A DNA stretch of 64,000 nt, taken from NCBI RefSeq assembly GCF_020184175.1, contig NC_065533.1, positions 13,476,695-13,540,694 on the forward strand, given 5' to 3'. Source of the stretch: Aphis gossypii (taxonomy: Eukaryota > Arthropoda > Insecta > Hemiptera > Aphididae). Position numbers and translations under genes: made by a program. Positions 21,801-34,600 of this stretch are shown here, one piece after another. How positions within the stretch are numbered: the first letter of the stretch is position 1; each line of letters begins with the position of its first letter. The notes under the pieces were generated by a model, which did no database searches, was not told where the DNA came from, and saw nothing but the letters and a program-made list of their open reading frames with translations.

Positions 21801-24800
21801 ATCTGTAAGCATATAATTATTAAAGTAATAAACTTGCTTTTTATGATATTTATTAGATCATTCTTTTTTTAGAACGAGAATTGACAAACACAGAATACAG
21901 TATTTACTTTTACATAAACAATGAAAATAAAAACAAATTTAAGTAGTGTTCAGTGTTCATTATTCGTTTAGTGTACGAGTTTTGAATACACAATTAGTAT
22001 TTTGTTTTTCGTATAATATTGTGATACGGTTAGTTCTACAATTCAATTTGTAGATCGTACAAAGTTTTTCTTTTTATCCTGCTCATTTTTGCCTCTTTCA
22101 AATGTATGTATTTTTTTTCACTAAATATATATCTGGAAATGCACAACCCTAGTCCTTGGCTATCCAGATGCATGTAGTATCCATTGGTGATACCTGTCCT
22201 TATTTTACATGTACAACATGATTATACGAATTTTTAAAGTGTATAACTTTAGTACTTTAGTCATGTATATCCATTAGCGATAAATGAGTTTCTACTGTTT
22301 CGAACATCTTTACATAATATAATATATTAGCCAGCTCATTAGTTACCTTTTATTACCTACCTACTTTTTGTTGTTATTTAAAAAAAAAAAAATAATAAGA
22401 CATTTTAATTCAAATGAACTTTAAAAGCAAGGTTCAGCAAATATTTTAAAATAATAAATGTTAATATTATTTTTTAATAGGTACATCGTACATTTGACTG
22501 ATAGGGAATATAATTGTTATGAAACCTTTAAACCTTGCATTTAATCATAGTTGGATACTTGGATGTATTAAATAAGTATGTTTAATTTATTTATTGCATG
22601 TAGTTTATTTATGTAAAATTAAAGAAAAATTCAAAAAATTAATAATTTAGATTTTAAGCCAATTGTAATACTAGTAGCCAATAGGTCACTATTGAACCCT
22701 GTCAAGTGGTTCAATTATTGATAAAATGTTTATATAGATTATTTAATCATATTATATTTCTCTCAGTTAAAAAAATAAAAAACTCAAAAATATTTGACAA
22801 AATTTCACATAAATTATTCATGAAACAATTCAGAATTATCAAAAGTACAGACACAACATTTAAACAGCGTTTAAAGTTAGAATTTAGATGAAATACCTAC
22901 ATCAAAGTCTTAATAATTTGTACTGAAACACAAAAAACTAAAAATAAGTGATAATATTCTATAATAGTTCAAAAATCTAGTTGGTTTTATAAGAAATTCG
23001 ATGTAAATTTTTTTTTAATAAAATCGGAAAAAAACTGATAAAAAATTGCATAAAAACAGAAATATATTATGAATAAAAAAAAATAAGAAATTCATAAAAA
23101 TCACAAAAATATTGCCATTATAATAATAAAATATTAAGATAAATAACATAATATTTCTTTTTAATTTTATGACCATTAGAAAAACTTTTGGTGGTTAAAG
23201 TATCCTTCGATTCAGCTAGTAGGTCTTCTCTATCGTCACAAATCGCACTACGAAATATTTATTAGTTTACATTTTGACAAAATTTATTGTTATTGCGTAA
23301 AATAAGTAATAACGATTTATAATCAAACTATTTTCTTATTTTGTTGAAATTTAAAAACGAATAATTTCAGATAGGTACTTGAAATTTTTACAAAATATTC
23401 ATGTTATCAATTTCAACACTTAATAAAATTTTTTTAATATTTTGATTTTTTGTGCTATTTACAATAGACATTTTCAGTATTAAAAATGTTTAGTTTTTTT
23501 TGTATAAATATCGATAAAAATGTTTTAGCTGGGTTAAGAAGCTTGAAATTTTAACACAAGTTTCTTCAAAAGTACCTAATGAATTCTGCTATGATCAAAA
23601 AATCAAAAAATTTATATAAATGCACTTTTCTTATAGACATTTTAAGTTTAAATTTGGATAAAATTATTAACGATTTTAGTTATTTGATTGTTATGTAAAA
23701 GTAGAATATGAATCAAATTTGTTTCTAGATGACTAGGTTCTATTAAAATTGGATTAATAGAAAAATTCTGCAATATCATAAACATCTGATACTTAGACTA
23801 TAGCCCGCACTATCCCTAAAGAGTAAAGACTTGTGAACTCCAAGGTTGTTTGAGCCGTTTGAGAATTTATAGGCATATTATATAGATATAAGTTTAGACA
23901 TACTGTTTTTTATACCTAATAATTATGTTATTAGTTTATTACCAATACGTCATAATAATTTTTACGCTTGGTTAAAAAATGTGTAATTAATTTCTAATTA
24001 TTGGCTACTTATTAGTGCCTATATATAATAAACATTAAACATATTATTGTTTTTAATAAGTTATGCGTAGGCCAACGATCAATATATTATATTATTATGT
24101 ATACTGTATATACATAATAATTAATAACCAAGTGTTTAAAACGATCATTTTTATTGTTGTACATATAATTATTTTCTGAGGGAGATTGATTATGTCCCAT
24201 AGCCTTGGCATATATAATATAAAGGACCGAAGCGTTCGGACTCCGGAACTATAATATTTCGTTGACTGGTCCCCTCGTCCGCTTATTCAGCATCCAATAT
24301 TATCATTTATCATAGCAGGCGATTAAGACGTAATAATTCACCATTTTATCGAAACTTAAGTATGACAAATGATTTCGGTGACCAAAATTGTGATGATGAT
24401 AATCGTTATTCATTAAGTTTAATAGACATAGTTTTAAACTTATATAATATATTATATTATTATAATCATTTTTCGCAATAACCGTATAATAAATATCAAT
24501 ATAATTTAGTAAATATTAAATAATATATATATGCGTCCTGAGATAACTTATATGCACTATCGGTATAATAGCTGCCTACGTAAATATTATACCATTGAAC
24601 AGAGAACGTGGCACGTTTGCAGCTTTTTGCAGAAACACACAAATTTGGGTACAGGGATAATCGATTAATTTACAGTTGCCAAACTTCAAAACCACCACAA
24701 CTCGTTAACTAGGTAGGTATATATTTATTTTCGGTTTTCATCAAATTTTTAGATGTCCTTGGATCGCCGTTTCAACAGGTACCTACTTATACGTTTAACG

Positions 24801-25079
24801 AGAAAATAAAAAATGAAAAATTCCTGTTGGCGCCAAACTATACCTATATAGGTACCTAAGCACCTATATTATTTCGCATTATAATTATTTACAAGTTTAC
24901 AACCGTAAATTAAATTTTTTTTCGCATTGAATAACGTGACCGCAGCCTACGAAATCAACAACAAAAAAAAAAAAACAGATAATAACAAATAACGACATCG
25001 CATAATGGCAAGTACCGCACGCACATCATCATAATAACGTTGTAACAAGTGTGCGTGCGTACATAATATAATAATACCG
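18841..25079. other. 6.2-kb AT-rich intergenic region
   Basis: No gene is supported. Besides the MITE at 21056-21153 I see only AT-rich DNA. Around 19080-19400 (minus strand) and 22980-23720 there are worn stretches that look like old repeat or transposon sequence; the second resembles in style the long repeat at 56330-57840. The region separates the DCAF12 array from the Fcho promoter and may hold regulatory DNA I cannot recognise. Confidence 0.5.
21056..21153. mobile_element. 98-bp MITE with CAGTGCCGGC ends
   Basis: The ends CAGTGCCGGCG and its inverse CGCCGGCACTG enclose a short interior containing GCTGCCCTATGCC and TGCCGCCCC. Flanks are TATATATA and TATATACT, so an 8-bp target duplication with two mismatches (hAT-like) is possible but hidden in TA repeats. 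Too small to code. Confidence 0.75.
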
Positions 25080-25610
25080 ACGGTGGAGGCGGCGGCAGTT
25101 ACGGCGGCGGCGGTAGGCGTTTGCCGGAACGCTTCTGGTTTCTTCCATGACCGCATCGTGGGCGTGCTGCACCGCGGTGTCGCAATTGTCGCGTCGCTGC
25201 ACCGGTGGCGGTGCGCGGGGCCGCCGAGAGGGCGTAAACCGTTTTTGGCTCGCGCGCGCGGACGTGATAGCGAGTCCGATAATTTTTTTTTTTCCTCTCC
25301 ACAATCAGTCAACCCCGTCTCCCTCGCGCACGACTGTTAATGTTAATGCGCTATCAGTCCCGTCGGTCGGTCCTCATCGGCGTCGGATGAAGCGACCGAA
25401 TAATAATTCCGGTCCGAAGCTGCGTTGATTCCGAAACCATATTTTTTTGCGCCGTCGTCCCGTTTGATGTGTGACACGGTTTCGCGCTGACCACCGTCCG
25501 ACAATCGCCGCGAGCGCGACAACGCACACTGACGACAACACGGAAACGGCTCCACGTTCTCGTCACTTCCGTCTCGACTTTGGAATGACCAGCGCTACAC
25601 GTCGTTCATC
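25080..25610 (+). promoter_or_regulatory. CpG-rich promoter and 5'UTR of Fcho
   Basis: About 530 bases of GC- and CpG-rich DNA in an otherwise AT-rich window. It includes GGCGGCGGCAGTTACGGCGG-type triplet runs and GCGCGCGCGG. It ends directly at the Fcho start codon (25611). Several overlapping open frames on both strands are by-products of its composition. A TATA box is not evident, so a dispersed start site is likely. Confidence 0.6.
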
Positions 25611-28600
25611 ATGACTGTTGACTTTTGTGATTATTTCTGGGTAAATATTTTTCTTTTATCGATTGTCTCCCGGTTTATTAGCATTCGTCGAATCTACTCT
25701 TATCCTCGTCCCTCGTCACCTAGTGTTGGATTTCACGGTTCTCGACATGATATCTTAGTCCGTTTTACGTTTAATTTGCATTGTAAACGCGCGTTCATAC
25801 GCACGCACACACGCACACACGCACACATACACTACACAGACACACATACTCAATCGTAATTTGTTTCTTATAATGTTTAGTTGACTCCAATCAATACTAA
25901 TTATATTTTTGACCTCCCGACTGCATTTGATCTTTTTATTTAGGTATTCTATTCTATTGCTGTATAAAATTAATTGTTTTACCATGGAATAATGATTATC
26001 AGATTGATCGATACTGTACAGCTTCTTATTTCATTTATGTGTTTGTGCGTCGTGTATTATTTATAACGCATCATTAAAATTTAGATTTTGTTGTTCTTGA
26101 TAAATGTATTTTGATTAACTTTTAAAGAATTTATTGCCAGAATCATTCCATTAATATATTATATAAATGTTTAAAAAGAGACATGATATTTTCCATAAAA
26201 AGTACATATCATCAGAAAATTCTAATTGTAGGTTTCTAGGATTTACTAGATAGTGATTCATATTACAAGAAAAGTAATAATGAGTACCTATTAGATTTTA
26301 ACGCATATAAATCCTTAAGATACGCTAGAACAAATACAACATAATTATATTCCTTATAACATATAAAAATAGATATGTTTAATTGTATGATCTTTTAGAA
26401 TCATATTTATATATTAAATAATAAAAAATATAAAGTAAAATAATTATAACAAATTGCACTTTTATATATATATAAATTATAGGTAGGTACCTATTTGTTT
26501 TAATTTATTTAAATGTGTATACCTAACCTTAGTCATGTATGTTAATTGTTTTTCATATAAATAATTGAAGCTTTTAACCCCTTAGGTTAGGTTACTGAGT
26601 CTTAGGTCTTTTTGTCTAACAAATTTTTAATTTTATAAATAATACATGCTTGGTATAACTTAATATTTAATTTATTTTAGTTTCATATTGTATAATCTAT
26701 AGAATAACACTATTTAAATATGGTTTATCGGTCAAATTGACCATTGTAACTATTACCTTTTATAAGTAAAAAAATATATTAATGAAATGTAAAAAATTAG
26801 ATCTATACATAAAAAAATATCATTATATAATAAAGTCATTGTGAAATCATATGAAAATTAATTAAATCATAGTACCTACTTGATTGATTCTAGATTGAAA
26901 TTTATTGTTTGCCATGATTCATTCAATAAATCAGACACTTCTCGCATAGTTTTTCAGCATGTCAAGTTAATTTTAATGTCAAATTAATATTATTTTACCA
27001 ATCATGAATCATGATAAAATTATTCTTTGTTTTTATTATATAACATTTATTCCTATTTTATTTGAGCTATTAGTTTGTCGCTATGTTTAAAAGACTTGCA
27101 GTTGGATGTGTTTCAAGGGGGAAAATATTGATAAATTAAAGTTATATGATGATATTTTAATGACTTGTAATAAATATGTGACAAGTTAATGAATATAGAT
27201 GAATATATATATTCGTTATTATTTTAAAGCCAATTAAAATGATTATAAAGAATATATCTCTTGACTGTAATTACCTCATTGGTTGGAAAGTTTTTTTTTT
27301 ATATTTACAAGTTTTTGATAAGCATTTTAATTATTTATTAAAATACAAAAATATAATTTTTTTATTCATTAATGATTTAGCTGAAAAACAAATATTAAAA
27401 AAAGTAGGTCAGCTCATTTTGGTGGTGGATGTTTGTCCATCATTCCTTCGGTCCTCGCATAGAATAGTGTAATTTTACTGTAGGTATTCGATTTAAATGC
27501 AATATGATTGCATTCGATAAAAAACGATTCTGAGCGGACGAGGGGATCTTTTTTATTTAATTTTATTTGTTTCTATGGTGATAAACAAAGCCGTACCTAA
27601 TTACATAATTGTGAAGTTGTACATTTTTTCTCCTTTAACCGCTTTTATTTCGAGTATCATTATGAAAATCGAAAAATGACCCCTCTAAAGTACCAGCTCA
27701 AGAACATTACTTTTCTGAAAATATGCTACAATTGTACTTTTGAGCAAGTTTAGGGGAGAAAAAGTGTTTACATAATAAAAAAGAAATAAACATCATTGTA
27801 AAACCAATACATTCCTCGCTCCGCTCAGAATCTAAAATTGCTTTGCTTAAAACATATAAACAACACTTTAATTTTAAGATATTATATTTTAGTATTTAAC
27901 CTTTGTATGATTAAATAAAAGTACTGAAAATGTATAATAAAATCAAAATTTTAAGTCTTAAATGTATACTTGTTTAACATTTTTTTTTTGGATATTAATT
28001 TGGTACTTAACACTCATTAATATATGCAACTGTAGATCATTTTTCTTAGTATGTTAAATAGAATTGATTGATTAGAACTAGAGTATCTAATTATCAGGGA
28101 ATAGACTGCAAATCTAAATCTGTAAAATGAAAAGAGTAATTTACGCAGTTAATTTACATGTGCATAATTAAATTTTTTGAATTGTTATAGGGTGAAAAAA
28201 ATAATGGATTTGACATTTTGTACCATAATATGAAACATGGGTTGATTGCTAATAAGGATCTATCAGATTTTTTAAGAGAAAGGTAATTTTTTGTTGTAAA
28301 TAATATAAACCATTTTTTAAACAATACAGCTTATTAATCACCTAAAGACATAACATATTATACTATAAAATAATATTGTAAATAATATTGTTTTTAGGAC
28401 TAATATTGAAGAAACATGTTCAAAATTACTTGCAAAGTTAGCTAAACAAACAAGTAGTAGTTCAAATACAGGAACATTTAATCCTTTATGGCAATTACTT
28501 CGTCTATCCATTGAGAAACTAACCACAATACATATGCAGATGGTACATAAAGTCTGTGAATTAGTAAAGGATGTTACTAAATACACTGATGAATTGCATA

Positions 28601-31600
28601 AAAAACATAAAACTGTAAGTATAAATTATAATTTACAGCTGAAATTGGTATTTCATGTATTTATTTTTTACATATAATAATACTTTAGGTTAAAGAAGAA
28701 CAAAGTGGCACATTAGATGCAGTACAAGCAATTCAGTCGACTACATTGGCCTTACAAAAAGCAAAAGATATTTATGTACAAAAAGGTGGAGAGTTAGATA
28801 AGCTCAGAAAAGATAATGCCTCTGCCAAGGAAATTGAAAAAGCTGAAATAAAATTTAAAAAAGCTCAAGATGATTACAAAGTATTAGTTGAAAAATATAG
28901 CAATGTTAAAGAAGAATTTGAAAAAAAAATGAATATAGCATGCAAGGTTAAAACATTTAAATTTTTTTATAAGCATAATGATCATTGTTTTTTAAATTCA
29001 TTGAATTAATTAAAATTTTTAATATAGCTTTTTCAAGAAGTTGAACAATCACATTTAAAACAGATGAAAGATTTTCTCAATGTCTATACAGAGCTAATTG
29101 AAACTAATCATGAGGAAATTGGAAAGGTTAGTATAAATTATAATTTTAATTTTGAATACATGATAATCAAAGATAAAGCTGTATAACTTGTATTCTATTA
29201 GATTAAATCAAACAATTATAATATTTTTATAATTACATAATATTTGTTGTATCTAGGTACATGTTGAATTTAAAAAACAATGTTTAGAAATGACTGTGGA
29301 CAAATTATTAGAGAAATTTGTTTGTGCAAAATATACGGGATTAGAAAAACCAGGTACTTGGCATTTTATTTTACATATAATTAAGATTGAGATAAAGATG
29401 TTTATGACCTTAAAAATTTAAAAAATGCATGGGCGTATTTACCATTAATTTTATTAGTTATAAAGGTATACTCTTAATATAGTCAAGTATGACATAAAAT
29501 GTCTTTAAAATGTTTATTATTAATCATGAATTTTAAATAATATACTATACATTTTTAACAAATTATGAATATGAACTAAATATTTATGTGCTTGCACAAG
29601 TCACGAATACAAAACTTGTGTAGTGTGCTAAATTCAATAACAAAATATTAAATATATTTTTAAAATATTCTTTGAAATTAAAAATTAAAAAAAATTATAT
29701 TTAAAGTATAAAACGATGCAAGTAAACTATAATTATTATAACTGCTTCTAAGTCTAACTTTGTGTATTTATAATTTGTTTTAAATTATGCTCAACTAAAA
29801 CACTAAGACATTTAACAATAAACATACTAACTTTACACATTATATTATGTAGCTATATATTTTTAATTGTACTCTACTTATAATAAATTGTATTTGTCTT
29901 TATAAGAAACCATCGAATTTGAGGAATTGTGTCTGAATAGCACTACTAGTAGTTTGAATCAGGTTCCGGATTCATCAAGTGATTCAAAGTCAATTCAAGG
30001 AACCAATTCACCAGTCTTCACGAGTACGCCACAAAATTCATGTGCAACAAGTGTAGCGTCTGAAAAGCCTTCTACGGCAAAACGTGAAGGTAATTGCCGT
30101 ATAAAGGACAAGAAAGATGCTACCAATTACCAGTCCTCCAGAGCAACATCCTTACTCAATATCTTCATCTCCAACTCCCATGGTATGTTCATTTAACAAT
30201 AAATTTTTTTCAACCTCGCAATTGGCCTACCGGAACTGCTATTATAGTAGAATTTTTTCTGCACCGTACCAGCAATCGGTAATATCAAACATCTTTTTAG
30301 TTGCTTTATACGATTATGTTTGTATACTAGTTAGTATTATTTGACCAATTCCCTTAATATATTAGTGTTCATTTTCTTCCGTATTTTTAAATCAGTATTT
30401 CATTTTATTACTCATAAATACTTTAAGTGCTATTGAATTAAAATTATTTTAAACATAATTTTAATTCTACCTGTATTAATAATAAAAACAAAAATTGAAT
30501 TGAAACTGTTCTTGCTTTTTTCATGAACATTTTTTATATTGATAAAATTTAACTAACTTATTTAAAAATAAAATTTAATAATTTGATAAATTAAAATTCT
30601 CTCTGCGATATTTAAATACCAATAATTAAATGTAAATACTATAATATTACCTATTGATTTTTTTTTTAAGTTATGAGTTAGGTTTCAATTAACATATTTA
30701 TCTTAAACATAAAATTATAAATGCATGGTATTGAAAATATTTGAAAATGGTCTACTAAAATTGTTCTGATTTATTATACATTAATAATATATTTTTATTC
30801 ATTAATTTTTAATATTGTAAAAATATTTTGTAAAATAATTATTTATTGATTATATCTTAAAGGAAAACTGGATCATAGAAATTAAAATACTAACAAACAT
30901 TTATAAATGTTAATGTATTTAATTTTTGGTGCCTTATCTTTGGATATTACATTTCTATTATATTGTGTTATACTATACCACAAATCTATGTATTATTATA
31001 TACTATTCATTAACAAATTAATGATGAAGTAATCAATCATTAATTTTGTTTGTCATTGCTACATAAATAATGTTGTCTATAAACTTAAAGTATTTTGTAG
31101 TAATTTGTGTTTATAATAATTGTTGGTTTGATTTCACAAGCTAAATTTGTTGGTTTTAAAGTATATTTTTGACAAGAAAAAGATTTACAATTTCTAAGTA
31201 ATATTCTTAATTTTATTGTTCTCATTATTTGTTACAATAATTATTTTATATGTTTTTATTCATACCAAATAATAGTAACAATAATTACAAAATACTAAGT
31301 ATGAAATCTATGCTGTTCAAAATGTATCCATCATTGATCATTGTTCATTATTATCCTGTCAAATTATGTATAATGCATGCATATTATTTATGTGAATTAA
31401 TCATAAGCTTTTGTGTTGTTATTTAAGTAAAAGCTGTGTTACAGGTGCTTTTTCAAAATCAAACAGAACTGTGAGTTTAAGTGCTGATCACACAGCTTAT
31501 TCACTTCCTCAGAATTCTATTCGTGGATCAAAATGTAATTTGTGTTTATTATTATTGATCCTTAGGTGTAAAGTTTCTTGCATGTTTACATATTTTTGTA

Positions 31601-34600
31601 GCATTTTCCTTTAGATCAATGAAGTATGCTCCCTTCTTATGCACTATATGCAGATTTATTTGAGTTCTTATTCTTGGCATATACTGTTTAAGCAAATATA
31701 TGAATGAAGTAAGTTTCAGATAAATTAATTTTGATAGTTAATAATTAAACAATTGAAATAATAATCTAGGCATACATTTTTATTTTTTATTTTGTAAAAA
31801 CAAATATTTCAACAGGTATATTGTTGATAAATACACTAGTTATTATTCTGAAACATATTTTATACAGTATATTTATTTTAATATTTTCTTGAAATAAATT
31901 ATTTATGTATAATAAATTGTATAATAGTGATTAAATTCAATTCCATGCTTTTATGTATTTATTATTTTTACAAATTACATTGTTGAATAATAATATATTT
32001 TTCTATATAAAGCAAAATACTTCTTTCAATAAGAATAATTATCTGAGTTAGCATTTGTCATTATGCCATTCATTTTTTTTAATGTTATAACTAAATACTT
32101 CTATTAAAATACAAGATGTTTTTATTTTATAAGAAATTATATTATTGCATCTAATCATGATGAAATCAAATTTATTAATTACAAATTAGTCACTTTTATA
32201 TTAAGGAGAATGGTCAAAAAATAGTATACATATTTTTTTCTGTCATTAAGGTACTTTATAAATATTTTTTTATGCATCAATTATATTCAATATAAATCAT
32301 TAAGAATATTTTTTATATATTATTTTCAATAAAAATAAAACTTAGGAGTGTTGTTTAAAAAAAAAACATTAATTCTTCATTATAGTTTAATTAATACTTA
32401 ATTAATGTTATTTGTTTTGAAAGTTATCAATAAATTCATCAATTTATGCGAGTTAAAAACTCATTTATAAATCATTACAGTTAACTATGCTTAAAACTAA
32501 AAATAAAATCTTTTTATTAACATATATTTATATTTAGCATGCTGTCATTCAAGTACACAACCTTCAAGTTAACTAATTTCAAGGTGGTCAATTATATTAT
32601 AAGGGTGGCTATAAGTATATATTTTTATTTCACATTAACTAATAGAACATTCCGAAATGAATTTCTCTTTATCCTTTATACATCCTTTGAAATGGCTTTT
32701 ATTGTTGCATTTGTTATCAATTATTACCTATATTATTTATTTATTTTTAATACAATTTTATTTTTATTGTAGTTGCATGTATGTTCACAGTTATTTTATC
32801 ATTAGTATTATTTATTGAGATGATACTTAAGTACCAAATACAAAGAGAATGTGTTAAGTAATAAAAATATTAAATTTTTTTTTATTATATACAATCACAC
32901 TATTATATTATCATCTCTTTGTATTATGTGCTCAATGATTTGTATTTGCCAAGTGATTTGGTAAAGGAATTTAATGTATGTTCAGGGTTTTTAAGAAGTA
33001 GAAGAGATAAACGTAAAGAAAAGAAAACTAAAAAGAAAAAGGACTCTAGTGGTGAAACAGTTGGCAAAGAAGATAAATCTGACAAGTAAATATAAACATG
33101 TTTCCTCATAAATTGTATTGTATACTAAATTATGTATGACTTTTAGTGAAGAAAAAGAAGAAGAGTCGAAAAATGGTCCTCCTGAATTAGATGATGAAGG
33201 ATATTGTATTCAGCCAACGGGACAATTGACTTGGACTATTGATAAAGAAGAGACATTTGATTCCTCTTCTGATTCAGGTTCTTAATTTTTATTTATTGTA
33301 ATTCAATATTATAATATATACTTATACAATATGAACTTAATAGATGATGAAAGAGAAAAAAGACTACACGTTGAGATAAAACCCTTAAGCAATGGGGCAG
33401 GTCCAATCAGTGCAAGTGTTGATGAGTTAAGAGCCACTGTTGAAAACATATCATTATTACCTTTAGGAACACATACATTAAAGGTAATTAATAAAAAAAA
33501 AAAAATATGTATCATAATATCTTACTTTAAATTATGGTTTTTAGAATCGCCGAGGATCAGTTAATGATGATGGTACCATGAAACGTTCTAAATCTGTTTC
33601 TCAACAATTGAATACTGCGTAAGCAATAATTATATAATACATTTATTACTTATATAGATTACATTAATATAATTTTATACATTTTAGGAAAATAAGTAAT
33701 GATTTAATAGGACTGAATTTGTTTCAACCCAGCGACCCTACTCCTAGCCCAGTTCAGCAGAGTAATTCAATGAATAGTCCTACTCTATCCTTAACTAATA
33801 AATCTATTTCTCCTCCAAATGTTTTTCCTGTGGTTTCAAGATATGCTGCAGGTAATTGTAATATAATTTTATTCAACAAAATAGTAATAAAAATATAATA
33901 AAAATGTTTAGACCTAGGTGATTTGTTTTTTGATGTTGGAGATGCTCAACAGTCGACTCCAAAACAGGGTCCTCCATCAACTACTCCTCCAGTGTGTTCT
34001 ATTTCTATTCCTCGTCCTCCTTCTAGACGTGAGGTAATTACAGAATTATTTGAATAATAATATTATGATAGTCGATAGACATTAAAATTTTTACCAAGAT
34101 TAACTTTAAACCTTTAATCAACACAAATAATTTATGTTGTTACGGTATACATATTTTTGGTATGCACATTAAAAGTATATAATTAAAATTTAATGTCTAA
34201 AAAAAACAAATATTTATTAAATTTTTATTAAATACTTTTGAAATCATTTATGTGTTGTATGTATTGCATCCAGTTTCTGAAACAGAATTACATTTTTTTC
34301 ACATCGCGTAAATACATAAGGACATTTTTCTACAATGAGACATTGGGAAATTTTTATATAGAGCTTATTACATAATCTGTACATTTACATAATAAACACA
34401 TTTTTTTTTTAATACAAACAAATTCGCTAAAAAAAAATATATATGAATAATACAATAATTGAATAAAACTAATATTCAGTAAATAAGTTTGATAATAGGT
34501 AAATTGATTCTAATATTAAAGTTCTATTGAATTCATATTTATTATGTTTATATTAGTAAGATGAAACAGTATTTGGAGTATGTCATCCTCTTAATTTAAA

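Noticed and set aside
22706..22891. 61-codon plus-strand open frame
   Set aside because: Lys/Ile/Phe-rich AT-driven translation without splice or domain support.
24947..25566. Several overlapping open frames on both strands
   Set aside because: They lie in the CpG-rich Fcho promoter/5'UTR, have Arg/Ala/Pro-rich compositional sequences, overlap one another and show no domain.
30094..30344. Pro/Ser-rich frame LPITSPPEQHPYSISSSPTP beside Fcho exon 7
   Set aside because: It looks linker-like, but no acceptor gives the needed phase and the implied intron would be about 20 nt. The overlapping in-frame extension to the 30183 donor is the simpler alternative.
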